Assembly: GCA_904066235.2 (NCBI GenBank)
Contig: CAJFCV020000005.1
Coordinates: 6,443,501 to 6,507,500 of the forward strand
Reading direction: 5' to 3'
Length of the DNA stretch: 64,000 nt
From: Bursaphelenchus xylophilus
Taxonomy: Eukaryota; Nematoda; Chromadorea; Rhabditida; Aphelenchoididae
A program made the position numbers and the translations under genes. Positions 21,002 to 32,818 of this stretch are shown piece after piece. The stretch's first letter is position 1; the number at the start of each line of letters is the position of its first letter. The notes beneath the pieces were generated by a model. That model searched no databases. It saw nothing but the letters and a program-made list of their open reading frames with translations, and was not told the DNA's origin.

Positions 21002-23949
21002 ATGTCCGGAGAAACTTGCTTCAACCTGAACTTCTCCAACCCAGGCGGGACTGCGCCATTCCAGTCGCTTCTGTTGTCACCCAAACAAGAAGTAAGTTGA
21101 CTGGTTTTGGATTCGCGTCTCGTTATGTAGTTACAGTCGTTTTCAACTCATCTTTATGAGTTATATACATAATGAATAAAGAGACGTTGGAACCATTCCA
21201 TTCCTTCTTTATTGTCCGGTTTTGTGGATTTTCTGAGGTCGTGAGGTGGCGGGCGGGTAGAGGTGACAAGTTGGAGCCCAGCACTTTTTGGGGCGTTTTA
21301 TTTTTGGGGCATCTCATCTTATGGGGCATCCCGATGACTTCTGGGCGCATCCTCATAATTTTTGGGAATTTGTCTTCGGCCTCATTACGGATCAAGGTTA
21401 ATTAGATTTACATTTCCGCGGATTCTTTCAGTGCTCCTCAGACGATCTGGCGGCTGCCGATTCCGACGGTTCCAAGGAGTCTACCCCCACAGTTCACATG
21501 AATCCCGAGCAGTCTATGGCTCAGCCAAATACCCTACCAAATGGGAAGAAAACCAAAGGTAAGGTCAGTGTTGAACTTAGCATAGTCATTTGGAGCTTTC
21601 GTCTGAGAGGGTAACTGCTTTTTTCTCAGTACTTTTTTTTACATTATAACTCCAAAACAAGTTTTCTAACCATTTCCGCTTTTAGGCCGCGTCAAGATTG
21701 AAATGAAATACATCGGCAATAAATTGAGAAGATATACAACGTTCAGTAAAAGGAAAACGGGGATCATGAAGAAAGCGCATGAACTCTCTACTCTGACGGG
21801 AACTCAAGTCATGCTGTTGGTAGCTTCAGAAACCGGGCATGTTTATGCGTTCGCCACCAACAAATTAAAGCCAATCATTGCGAATGAACCTGGCCGAACA
21901 CTGATTCATAGTTGTTTGACAACTCCGGCAGGTGAGAAACATTTTTCCATGAGGATATTGTTTTGTCATGGCCTATCTGGCCATTGGGAGCACAGCTCAT
22001 GTAAAGTAAACGCGTGTTTACCCATCCAGAAATGACGGACCAATGAGCGCCCTCTCTCGCGTTACCGTGTTTGGAGGGTCATGACCATTTAGAAAACGGG
22101 CATGCGTCCGTCTCGCCGCCTCTCTGCTCTCTCCATTCTATTTAAATCTTTTTAGACCCACTTAATGATTACACTTCTGTCAAAACCGAGTTCACTTTCG
22201 AACCCAACAATGGATCTCTGGCTAACGTGACCTCGAGAAAGCGGAAAGCCCAGGATATCACTGAAACGGTGAGTCATCTCACTTTCGCCATGCTAATTAT
22301 GGAAGAAATTAATGGGAGCGGGAAATTTGGTTTAGTGGGAGAGAAAATTGAATGCCTTACTTTATGGGTACCTTGCTTGAAAACAGGTCATATGAATATG
22401 TAATTAGGCTTATACGGTAGTTTCGGTTGTTGCGAAAGCCTTTCGAATTGTGAGCTTATCGTAATCCAGATCATTCGGAGTTCTGAATATTCTGAATTCC
22501 CAATTAACCATTTGAATTTGGGCATTATTCTGCTTGGTTTTTTTGGTCCGGAAATTGCAGAAGCTGCAGCCAGTAACCTTCTTTGTGTTTTTGCGTAACC
22601 TTTTGATCTTTTTTAGATCTTAACACTTGTCTCCTTTAAAGGCGGCAACTTCTGCCCATCTTTTTTGCCTCTCATTGTTACACAACGGCCAGAAGTCGGG
22701 GGCCAAGGACCCATCTTGGGCCTTTTTCGGAGCTGATCGCCTCTTTGAGCACTTGTCGGACTGGATCGCGAGGTCATAAATGTCCTTTATGGCCCCAAAA
22801 CTTTTTCTCGTTGTAAAAGGCCGGGATTCGAGAACAGATGGGATGCCCTGGATGGGCTGTTTGATTGATTGGGACCCGGACCTTTCGACTTTTAGGGCCT
22901 CATTCCGCCGTTATGGCCAGGAATGTGGCCATAAGCGAGACAAACAGTTGTCCGCCGTCGATCCCGACTCACCTTAAAAGCTGTCGGACTCTGAGAAGAC
23001 AGGGGCCCGACTTTAGGGGGAGTTTAAAATCTCCGAAACCCCTCCTTTTGTACTCACTGGCTCTGGTTGCGCGACTATTGTTTGTCTCGGCTAAGAGCGC
23101 GACTTCAAAATTTGGGTCCTTATTTGACTACTTAAATGGAATTAAATCAAACAAAAAGAAGAGTAAAGCAATTGGCACTCAAAGAAATCCAATTTCAGCT
23201 AACAGCCTCAATACCCACAATGGTGTCATCGGCCTCTTCTATTGAGCCTTATGCCGATAGTGATAATGATTCGAATGGAGATGGACAAGAAGAAGACGAA
23301 GAAATCGACAAGAACCAGATTTTAAAAGAAGTAATCAGAGCTGCTTCGGAGAACCGCCAAAGGCAGCGGAAGAATAATAAGAAACCCGCTGACAATCCAC
23401 TGGCAAATCTCCTGTCCAACTGTGATTCGAGTAGTCTCAACTCATTTCTGCCTTTGTTATTACAAGGTGAGTATAATATACTACATGCTGGCTCCAGTTA
23501 TTGCACGCACTTGATTTGAATGCCTGACTTTTGAATTGCAGGCCTCTCTTCTTCTCCCTCCTCTTCCTCTCCAGCTAATCCTTCCACTTCTTCCACTGAT
23601 AATAACAATCAAGACAAACCGGCACTAGAAGCACTCAACACAACCACCCGCACCGAATCCAATGGCCAGATCGTGTTCCAGATGCCCCAGGGCGTCGTTT
23701 ACACTAATCCAGATGGTCTTTTTTTGAGTATTTTATAGGCTAATGACTACTCTTTCTAATTTTATAATTTGAAAAATTAATTTTTAATTAATATTTGAAT
23801 CAATTTCAGCGAGCATAGACTCCCATTCCGCTGCTCCCAGTCCCGGTTCCTCTAGCACAGACAACGATGCCCTCCAGCAATTTCTCCTCAGCTCGAATAT
23901 GCTTCAGAATCTGTTCAGCAACTCTTTCGAATCGAATGGAAAGACCTAG
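21002..23949 (+). CDS. unc-120: Serum response factor (MADS-box), UNC-120 homolog
   Basis: MADS-box transcription factor of the SRF type; in C. elegans UNC-120 drives muscle gene expression. Seven exons (21002-21091, 21432-21558, 21686-21931, 22156-22268, 23199-23466, 23542-23715, 23810-23949) give 385 residues. The MADS box begins GRVKIEMKYIGNKLRRYTTF and continues SKRKTGIMKKAHELS, TGTQVMLLVASETGHVYAFAT, with the SRF-type SAM extension up to LIHSCLTTP. The C-terminal half is Ser/Asn/Asp-rich and low in structure. ATG directly follows a CTTTCAG acceptor, suggesting trans-splicing or a noncoding first exon. The fourth intron is 930 bp, unusually large here. The MADS core identity is certain; SRF rather than MEF2 follows from the ETGHVYAFAT block. 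Confidence 0.95.
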
Positions 23950-24405
23950 TCCGATGTCCTGATCCGTTCCTGTAATTCTTATTTAGTCATCGACATTGTG
24001 TGGGCATCTTCGGAGAACAGAAAACAGCTTCAGACGGGTTCTTCTGCACCATCTACCATCTCCATTGTAGTCAATTTGAATGGTCCTTGCTCCAATGTCC
24101 ATCAACGTCTGATCTTCTATAAATATTATCGCGGTCATATTGCTCAACGTCGTGTCTTAGGTCTGTGGATAGTTGCAATTTTGTTATCTCGTAAATAAAC
24201 CCGACAAGAATTCATTTGCAAATCGTAAAGTGCGGCCTTGGGAAGACTTTTTGTGTTTCTCGACCTGTTGCCATGTTCGTACATTACGAAAAGCGGCCGA
24301 AAAGGAAGAATAGCCAGTGTCCGCCCGGTCAATTCAGAATCCTCCTTCGGCCTCCAGCCGGGATTCCGAATAATCATCCATTCGGTGGCCGCTCCAGTCG
24401 GAAGA
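23950..24405. other. Intergenic region, nothing recognised
   Basis: 456 bp between unc-120 and the first VWA gene. It must include the unc-120 3' UTR and the next promoter. No repeat or conserved coding sequence is visible. Confidence 0.35.
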
Positions 24406-25369
24406 ATGAGGCTCAAGTCGGTCTGGGCCTGGCTTCTGGCCGTTTTCTGCCCTCAGGCGGTTGCTAAGTGCACTTGGCCCGATGCAGATGTCTTGTTTGT
24501 AATTGATTCGACGATTAATATAGACAGCAGCGCCAATCATCGTCGATTACTGGAGCTAATCAAATTGGAATTGAGTCATATGAAGTTGGGCAGAGATGGC
24601 GTCCAAATATCTGTTGCGCAATTCACCCCTACGGCAAAATACGAATTTGGATTGAGTGCCGAGGGGTTTGAGGCATTAGAGAGGCGGATAAATGTGAGCC
24701 CATTACTTGAAGGTCTTTTACAGTATGATTTTGAAAAAAAATAAAAATTATGTGCATAATGTTTCAGAGTATCCAATACGTTCCATGCCAAGCTCAAGGA
24801 GAACAATGCACCCGAAATGCTGCCAGTTTAAATACATTGCTCAAGGGCGGTCTCAGTGCAGACGCCGCCAACAGAATTCAGTCCCCGGATGTGATGGTGG
24901 TCATATCAACGTCGTTGTATCAGCCCAGAGAAGTAAATCCGAACGAACTTCTGATCAAACCCTCTTCCCCGACCCACGTCTTTCTCATTACAATAGGAAG
25001 TGCTGCTCCTTCAACCAGATATCTAAATTCCCTTCAATTCGCCGCTACAACCACGCATTTGGCGGCATTAGACTTTGATTCCTTGTCCCAGTTGGAGTTC
25101 CCGCTGTGCGAAAGTGTTAACAGTTTCATTGGTAAGCAGTAATAGACATGTGTCTTCATGTTATAGTTGGTATACTGTTGGTTTCTCTTCTTTGCGAGCG
25201 TCTTCTTGACTCATTTCTGCGTTTATTATGTCGAAACTGTTGTCTAAGTTCAAAAGACGACATAAATAGCGTTGACCCGCCCCTTTTATTAGTTTCTGAA
25301 GTCGCTACGGACAACGCCTTCAGACCTTTTCGTATAGTCATCGCCAAAAACGGAAGCGAAATACTGTGA
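24406..25369 (+). CDS. Secreted or membrane VWA-domain protein
   Basis: Three exons (24406-24693, 24768-25131, 25167-25369) give 284 residues. Signal peptide MRLKSVWAWLLAVFCPQAVA, then a VWA domain: ADVLFVIDSTINID (the MIDAS DxSxS is reduced to DSTIN), LKGGLSADAAN, DVMVVISTSLY and HVFLITIGSAA. After the domain, encoded from 25167, a hydrophobic stretch IVGILLVSLLCERLLDSFLRLL could be a membrane anchor followed by CRNCC. The MIDAS loss suggests metal-independent or no ligand binding. Next gene starts 130 bp downstream on the same strand and the gene after that again carries a VWA domain. Function not known. Confidence 0.65.
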
Positions 25370-25499
25370 ATACTAAACGGAACATCTTGTTAGTGCACTC
25401 TTCCACTGTTTCTGTGACCAGGAAGTCTCTAAGAATCGTCTAATCTCTATTATTATTATATGACTCACAAACTAATCTCCAATCAGCCCCCTTGATATA

Positions 25500-26127
25500 A
25501 TGGACAACCCAGACGCTCTCAGTTGGTGGCATTACCTTCAATGGAACGTCTCTAGTTGTTCTAAAACTAATGATCTCAATACTGTTTACTGGGCTTTATC
25601 TTGTATGTCTTAAAAATTTAAATTGTAATCCGCTAACTTAAAAATTTCAGGTACTTCTGACTCCTCTCACAAATCCGGGTTCTTCAAACCGACTCTATGT
25701 ATCGTGATTATTGTTCTCACAGCTGTCATTGCCCTGGTATTAACACTATGTTTGTGCTATGCAGTTTATCACTACAAAAGCGACGGTAATATTTTGATGA
25801 TTACACAATTTGAATAAAAGAGCTTTTGGTGCAAAACTTTTTTTAGTAAGACGTCTCGAAGCTCAACTTCGTTCAGAACGCGAGAGTAGCCGGAAGCGCG
25901 AAGAAGACCTAATAAATCGGATACGACAACGTTCAGCCACTGAGAAGGAGAGGGAAAAGACGATGATGGAGTTGATCAACGAAAGCAACAAGATCAGGGA
26001 TCACTACAGAGATGAGACCGCCAGACGAGAGCAGTCGATGCCTCTACCTGTGACTTTGGTGGAACCGGGTACGATAAAACGAAGGCCTAACCTCAGACTA
26101 AGTAGACGACGGAATGACATACCATGA
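25500..26127 (+). CDS. Single-pass membrane protein with coiled coil
   Basis: Exons 25500-25602, 25651-25785 and 25847-26127 give 172 residues. It has no signal peptide. About 43 N-terminal residues precede one transmembrane segment (LCIVIIVLTAVIALVLTLCL), then a highly charged helical region (RRLEAQLRSERESSRKREED onward) that looks like a coiled coil. The final 18 residues are basic (RRPNLRLSRRRND). A possible donor (CCG|GGTACG, at about 26069) could instead join this gene in phase to the VWA exon at 26253, which lacks a start of its own. I do not recognise a family. Confidence 0.5.
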
Positions 26128-26252
26128 CTTTAGATATTTGTATTCTCCAATTGTCTCTATATTTAATGGATTTTGAGAAAATAAATTTTTATCTGGAGAC
26201 AGTTGGAGGACTACTAAACGAATACTTGCCTTTATTAAAAGTAAATTTCCAG

Positions 26253-27035
26253 AAGACGTAATCAACCTTGACGATCGGACTCTCAGCACTTTTGCTCGTT
26301 CTCACTCATTCCCAGCTCCAGAACATCCAATCAGAGTCCTTCCTCCCGTCGATGTTTTATTATTGGTCGACTCGTCAAGCAGTATTGATCTCAACAGTTT
26401 TAATCAGGTCAAGCAAGTTCTCCGATCATTCGTTGCTGATATTGACATCGCACCCAGCCGCTCAAGGGTAGCGGTTATAATGTTTGCGGCCGAACCAAAG
26501 GTTTACTTCGGATTCGAACGATACTACAGTGTCAGGAGTGTTAGAAGTAAGCGTAAATCAACACATAATCATTATTAAACCTTACTTTTTAGCTGCTCTC
26601 CGAAGAATGCCATATCTCGGAGGCCCCACATTTTTAGCCAAAGCTCTTTCATTCGCCGCGGGGGTCTTATACCAAGAGCAAAATATGAAAAGGGTCAGAC
26701 ATCGTCACCGTCTGATGCCAACACCCAGACATGACCGACCGCAAGTCATGGTGGTCGTGTCCGATGGAATCTCGGACGATGCCTTCGACCAAGAGGTGAC
26801 CCATTTACATGAACGGTTGATGGTCAGGATAGCCGCGCTGGTTACTAAAAGCTTTAATCGGGAGAGGATGGTGCCGGTGACGAGATATGCTGGATCTGTG
26901 TTTACATTGGATCAGAAGGAGGCGTTGAGTATTTGGCTATGGAGAACGCAACGGATGTGGAATGAGAACTTTAGAAGCTATGTGGAGAGGGAGAAGTCGT
27001 TTAATCAAGAAAAAACACCTCGAAGAAATAAATAA
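26253..27035 (+). CDS. VWA-domain protein with intact MIDAS; 5' end unresolved
   Basis: Two exons, 26253-26548 and about 26592-27035, encode a VWA domain: VDVLLLVDSSSSID carries a full DxSxS MIDAS, then RVAVIMFAAEP, MPYLGGPTFLAKAL (the MIDAS Thr region), RPQVMVVVSDGISDDAF and IAALVTK. The C-terminus is basic (EKTPRRNK). No in-frame ATG precedes the domain; the open frame upstream is read from an acceptor (TTTCCAG) at 26252. The best explanation is that it is the 3' part of the upstream coiled-coil gene (donor at about 26069, same phase). A non-ATG frame at 26268 gives a signal-peptide-like sequence, but in another frame. Confidence 0.55.
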
Positions 27036-27049
27036 GATGCTGCATACGT

Positions 27050-27545
27050 ATAATGATGGGCAAATAAGTTCTCGGATTTTTTCTATTCCGAAATCTTGGT
27101 TTTCGATACGCAAAAATATCGACATTGAATTTTAGAAATCGGCGTCAAGTTAATTTTTCTCGTATCTATCGCTGAGGTTTTAACACCATTACCGTTTTTT
27201 TGAAATTCATTGCAATTCCATAAGCCTGCACTCTTTTTTCGAAATCGGTGTATGAAATTTTTTGAATTTGCGCGGTTGGAAATTTCTTATGAAACCAGTC
27301 GATTACTGCGAAACAAGGCAATCTTGCAAATACAAATGTAATTTCGAAAATCATGTTCGCACAAACCACAGAACGACAACATCTGGTCCGATGAGGCTCC
27401 CGGCCTTCGTCGAAGACCATCAAATCCCGGGTTAATAAAGCTCCATGTTGCTGATATTAATCGTTACTTTTGTTAAACTTCGCTCGTAAAGAAAAATATG
27501 GCTATAAATATGAGTCTAATTTTGTTTGACGCATCTTGTATATAA
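27050..27545. mobile_element. Degenerate mariner remnants
   Basis: A short plus-strand block at 27370-27430 encodes NDNIWSDEAPGLRRRPSNP-like residues, the same mariner motif as at 13170-13220. The left part starts with GGGCAAATAAGTTCTCGG, resembling a mariner end, and the right part contains TGTTAAACTTCGCTCG, also seen near 6226 inside the 5 kb mariner. The whole stretch is scrambled and non-coding. Confidence 0.5.
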
Positions 27546-27571
27546 ATATTTAAAAAGATAAAAATCAACAG

Positions 27572-30232
27572 TTAGAATTTGAAGTCCTTGTGCTTCTTTT
27601 TCTCGTTGGCCGTTTGTTTCTTCTGTTCCGCCTTTCTCTTGCGCTGAAAAAACACTGATTACTTTTGTTTCATATATCAGTCTGCCGGGGAAATAATGTG
27701 GATTTGTCGCAGCAAAACGTCTCGCCTCCGCGCAGTCGCAAACCAAATCTACAGCCGCGGCTAGCCGTCGCAAAGCGATGATAGATGATTCCACATTATT
27801 ATAAACTACAGCCAAAAGCACAAGACTCACTCTGGAATGATCGGCAATCATGTCGGAGAAGTCTTCCTCCTCCTCTTTGTCATCATTCTTGGTGGTCGTC
27901 TGCTTTCTTAGTTGTTCTTCGTATCTCTCCTCCAAAAGTTTCTTGTCGCCAAGATCCAATTCCTCCGGATTTAATGAGATTTCAACTCCATCTGCGCGGT
28001 TCTTTTTCTGTAATTAATGTTTTATATCGTATTTTTTCCGAAGAGTAATAACAATATGTTATAGAGCAGACTTACAGTAAGGTCGTAGACATGGGTTGAT
28101 CCCATAAGGTCCTTCCCGTACTTATCGACCTTCTTCTCGGTCAAGATGGTGTACAATTGTCCTGGGGGTTTGGAAATCGGAGTGTCTGTGCCCACGATTG
28201 ATTCATCGGTCCTGTTCTTTCTGATCTCGATGGATTCCGGAGTCTCCATTCCCGAGACGGTCGAGATTCCACTTGGAGTAACTGCGCCCTCAGGCAATGG
28301 AGTCGCCATGCCCTCGGCTTGTCCTGCTGCTGGTTCTTCTTCCTCTTCATCCTCCTCCATATCACTTGCTTCGTCTGATTCTCCCTCATCACTCTCGATT
28401 TCTCCCCAATGAGACCTCTCGATCTTGCTTTCGTCTTCTGGTTCGATTGTTTCTGGGGCCTAACAGAAGGAAAATCAGTCCAAAATAATACCAAACCTAC
28501 CGTCAGTCCGAATACATCACCATATACAGGTTTCCCGGTCTCATCAACCGGAGGTTTACCCCATCCACCAGCATGATATCCAAAGGAACAACCTTCAGGA
28601 ATTGGTGTGTTAAGCCCGGGAATTTTTAGATTAGGATAGGATGGTGGGGGTCCATAACGCTGCATTGCAATCAACCATGGAGGGGGGAACTTATTTGCAG
28701 TCTAAAAATACATAAATTACAGATATAACATGTGAAAGTTGGTAACATTGTTATCACACTTACAGGGCCGACGGGCATTCCCAGTGCAATTCTCAACTCA
28801 TCCGACAGAAGCCCAGGTTTCTTCTCTCTCATCTGCGTCTCCATTTCCTTGCCCTCGTAGTAGAGTTCGCCCATTAAAGTCATAACCGGCTTAGTTTGCC
28901 ATTTGAAGAAGGCGTCGTGTAATTTCTGATAGTCAATATCAATTCTGCCCATCTTTGGCCGCATCCTCTCTCTCATCTTACTCTTCAAGGTCTGCTCACC
29001 TTCCTAAAATCATAAAATCCAACATTATAATAGAGATGTTACCTTTTCCCACATGGTTTCTCTCATCTCCATGATCCCAGTTCTCTTAATGAAATCTGGC
29101 AAATCAAAGGGCGGTCTCTCGAATCCTCTTTTTCCAGCGAGATACTTTCTCTTGGCATTCCAATGGCGGGGAACAGGGACTGTATTACGATAAGCTTTAA
29201 GGTGGACAAGCAGATGAGGATCTCTAGAAGTGACATCAGCCCATTCAACCACATCTGGTCTTGTTGTGTTCTACAAAAATACATTTAAACTAATCAAAAA
29301 AGGAATTTCTAACTTACAGCCTTAAGTTCCGCGATTGATGGTTGCAAACTGAGTCTGATTTTCTTACGACTCATATTTTCAAGATCACCATCTTCTTTCT
29401 AAATATATAAAGCTATTTAATCAACACCTTGCATACCTTCTTTTCTTTCATCTCATCTTGTAGAATCTGTTCAGATATCGCGGCTTTGTTAAACGAATCA
29501 ATGCTGTTGCTATCCAATAATCTGGGCTCGTCCAGCACAACTTCTGTTTTAATCTCTTCTTTAACTGCCTAGACATTTACACAAATTAAACAAAGCCAAT
29601 ACATGTACTATTCAGTGATTTACGTGCCCGTATTTTGTCGGAGACGTCAAAAATCGCCAATACGATTATTATGATATTTTGACTAAAAATTCGTATGCGG
29701 ATCTTTTTCTGACAATTGTGATAATTACCAAAAAAGGCTAAATTTATTGAACAGTTTTTCGACTAAATTTTGCGAACATGTATCAAATTTGTGGAATAAC
29801 TAAAAGATTTTCCAAAATTCTGATATTCGTATAAGGCATAAGTTAATTTTTTATCGGATACGATTTTTTAGGTTAAAAATATTCGTATCCAAAAAAATTG
29901 TGAATTACTGGTCCTACCTTAAATCTGTTTAAGACATTCGTGAATTCTTTAAACGCAGGATCATCTGTGGGAATATCAAGTTCGTCCGGAACATACTCCA
30001 CCTCAACCTCGATGTCATCTTCTTCCTTAGGTTTGTCACCATTCTCGGTATTTTCCTTTGGCTTCTCGCTAGCGACGCTCTTGTTTTTCTTTTTGGATTC
30101 CTTCTTCTTCTTATTCTTGCGTCGCTTTCGCTCAATTTCCTAAAACTGTAGCCAACAAATAAAATCTTTTACCTGCTTTTCCTTCTCAGTCAACTCTTGT
30201 CCATCTTCAGAATCATAATCCAATTCGGCCAT
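27572..30232 (-). CDS. Splicing factor 3B subunit 2 (SF3B2 / SAP145)
   Basis: Core U2 snRNP subunit that contacts pre-mRNA near the branch point and binds SF3B4. Ten exons (30173-30232, 29918-30139, 29437-29568, 29318-29398, 29043-29270, 28764-29003, 28501-28701, 28076-28459, 27831-28007, 27572-27643) give 598 residues, close to nematode homologs and shorter than the human protein, which has a longer N-terminus. Recognisable blocks: KLSR-type KKIRLSLQPSIAELKA, RPDVVEWADVTSRDP, KAYRNTVPVPRHW, YLAGKRGFERPPFDLPDFI, the PSP region (PPPWLIAMQRYGPPPSYPNL), CSFGYHAGGWGKPPVDE and VYDLT. The N-terminus is Lys/Glu-rich. It shares a 199-bp divergent promoter with RBM42. A 349-bp intron at 29569-29917 is the longest. 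Confidence 0.95.
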
Positions 30233-30431
30233 AACGTAGTTCAGAAAACCCGGACTTCAATAATGAAGTTCACAAGAAAAAAAGAAGCGGGTTTTTTCAT
30301 GATCAATATTGACACTTCGTGTCAGAGAGAATCTTGTCTCAATTGCGACAACAGATGACACATTCGTGAAATTTCTGTTTGCAAAATTAGTTTTTTTTGT
30401 TGCTGAGAAGAAGAAAGATTGTCATATCACG
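30233..30431. promoter_or_regulatory. Shared divergent promoter of SF3B2 and RBM42
   Basis: Only 199 bp separate the two start codons. Both products act in RNA processing, which fits co-regulation from one open promoter. No specific element could be assigned by eye. Confidence 0.5.
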
Positions 30432-31194
30432 ATGTCTGGAGTTATTGAATCTGCCCCAGTTTTATACGGTAAAAGCGGTGCATCGTCTTCCAAGTCATCT
30501 GATAACCAAAATGTTACAATTGAGCCTCCTCCAGTCCCATCCTTTAAAACTGTGGTGAGTTTTCTTAATTTTTTCGTATGTTTTAGTCGTGTGCATGGAT
30601 TTAAATTTTTAAATCGGCTTTTCTAGGCCCTTCCTGCTGATGTGGAACTTATCCAGGCCAGAAGACAGGCCGCAGAAGCTCACAAAAATTCTTACCTCGG
30701 TCAGGTAATGAAAGGAGACAAGAAGATGAAAAGATTCGTTCGAACTGGTGGTGGGCAGACCTGGGAGGATCCATCTTTGGCTGAATGGGATCCAAATGAC
30801 TTCAGAATCTTTTGTGGAGATCTGGGAAATGAAGTTTCAGATGAATTATTGGCCAAGGCTTTCCGAAAATATCCGAGTTTCCAGAAAGCGAAGGTTGTCA
30901 GAGATACAAGGACGAACAAGCCCAAGGGGTATGGATTTGTTTCGTTTAAACACCAAGATGTAAGTTTGAGAGTTGGGGCATCAATTTGGAAAATAACAAC
31001 GACCATGTTTGGTCGTGGTAATTGCTATTTCGTTATGAACGTGTTTTCAGGATTTTGTAAGAGCAATGCGTGAGATGGATGGGAAGTACGTCGGTAACCG
31101 GCCAATCAAATTGCGAAAGAGCACATGGAAGGAACGTAACCTTGATTTAGTCCGCAAGAAGAACAAACAGAAGCAGAAACTCGGCCTTATTTAA
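30432..31194 (+). CDS. rbm-42: RNA-binding protein 42 (RBM42)
   Basis: Three exons (30432-30554, 30627-30959, 31051-31194) encode 199 residues. A low-complexity Ser-rich start is followed by RRQAAEAHKNSYLG, then one RRM: DFRIFCGDLGNEVSDELLAKAF, KAKVVRDTRTNKPKGYGFVSF (RNP1) and MDGKYVGNRPIKLRKS. The C-terminus (WKERNLDLVRKKNKQKQKLG) is the conserved RBM42 basic tail. In mammals RBM42 binds hnRNP K and regulates splicing and translation. The protein lacks the long proline-rich region of the vertebrate form. Divergent partner: SF3B2. Confidence 0.93.
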
Positions 31195-31570
31195 ATTATT
31201 GTAGAATACACATGAATAAATGGTCCTTCGAATGTTTATAGTTAAGTTACTTTTTGTCGGAAATGTTTGGTAAAACAGATCATATTGGAATTACTTTTTC
31301 TTTGACTTTCAAATAAGATTTATTGTAATGGTTAAGGTATATACAGCATGACTAGATAACTCAGCGAGCCAATTAAGTCCGAGTGTGTTGAGCTGATGAC
31401 TCCGGACTTAAAATAACAAGGTTAGGGACGGGTTATACATTAGATAACATTATAAGGCCATTATTAGGTAACTCGATCTAAGAATGTTAGATTTGAAGTA
31501 GACTACTAGGATAATACTGTAGTAAATGTAGAGAACATAAATAATACCGTATTCTTGAAGATTCGAAATT

Positions 31571-32818
31571 TTAACATAAAGCGAGAGAATCAGTGGAGAA
31601 TCCGAGAGAGATCAAGGCCGGGGTTGGAGATCTTTTGGAGGATTCAGAAGTGGTGGACTGCGAGTCGACATTGGTCTTGGGCCGATGCCAACGGCGATGA
31701 GAGGCCAAGTTGGCGGGACAACTGAACACCTGCAATGGGAGGATTAGAGTTGTTTGTTCTCGGCGGTGATTCAAAGTTGGGGACATGTCAAGTGCGGGCA
31801 CCGCATGAGGCCACTGTTCAAGACGCCGAAAGGCGCCAAGTGTTTATCCAGAGGACGTGCAGCTCTCGAGACGCGGGACCCCCGCAGCTACGAAGACAAC
31901 ATCGCGCGCCCTTTGTCGGCAAGCGGCTGTCAACCGAATCGTACACCAATTATGGGCGCCCAGATTGACTTTACCGCATACTCGGCCAGTCTTGTTAAAT
32001 ATCCAAATTACACTTAATTGGGCGAGCGGCGGGCAAATTCAAACCACAAGTAATATAAATAATATCATAGCGCTTGCCTTGTCGCATTCGGGACAGCGAT
32101 ATTCTTCATGAACAATCCGAGGACATCGATGCATGGCTAGACGGAAGACGTCCACAAACTTAACTTTACACAAGGAACATACGGTGTCCCCGATCACGTT
32201 GGGGATCTCAGCAATCTTTCGCTTCGACTCCTCTGAGATGTGGACACAAGAAGCAGTTTCATCCAATTCTGAGGCCTTCTGGAGATCGTCGATGCTCACT
32301 TCCGATGCGTCTTTGATGTACATTCCAGAGACGGGGGAGTTGGTTTCAGCATCGATAGCCAAGGTTTTTCTGATGTTTTTGTGTTTTTTGGCTGGGATTG
32401 AACTTGGACTCGGGGTTTCTGAGGATCGGTTGGATGAGGATGGACGTTTCCGAGAGATGGGGGACAGAGGTTTGGGCTTTGGAAGGTAGATTTTCTCAGG
32501 AATCAGTTCTGCTTTTATCTGCGGCACCTAGAATCGGGAATTGGTGACATAAATATAACGAAAGTAAATCATGAGTAAATAAAAGTGATGTTTTTAGCTT
32601 ACGTTTGGAGGATTATAAGGTCCGAGGAGATTGTTGAGGAGATCAGAATTCTGCCAAATCAGTTGTAGCTGTAGCAATTGTAATGTCGAGTTGTAATCTG
32701 GTTGAGCAATAGGGGTAAAAGAGTTGTTGAAAACGCCGCTGAGGCTGGTTGGACTAGTCGGAGTGCACACCGAGGGTTCAAAGAGGCCAGGTAACATGAG
32801 CCCGTTCGAGGCGAACAT
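31571..32818 (-). CDS. egl-46: EGL-46 / INSM zinc-finger transcription factor
   Basis: Neuronal differentiation repressor of the insulinoma-associated (INSM) family. Three exons (32603-32818, 32078-32527, 31571-31729) give 274 residues, close to C. elegans EGL-46. Middle part: basic-proline nuclear-localisation-like segment (ISRKRPSSS, PAKKHKNIRK). Zinc fingers: CSLCKVKFVDVFRLAMHRC and the diagnostic YRCPECDK|VFSCPANLASHRRWHRPK, which spans the last splice junction. That junction only works if the intron starts GC (AAG|GCAAGC), so this is a well-supported GC-AG intron. The start ATG follows a TTTGCAG by three bases, a likely splice or trans-splice acceptor, so an upstream exon is possible. 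No SNAG start is visible. Confidence 0.9.
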
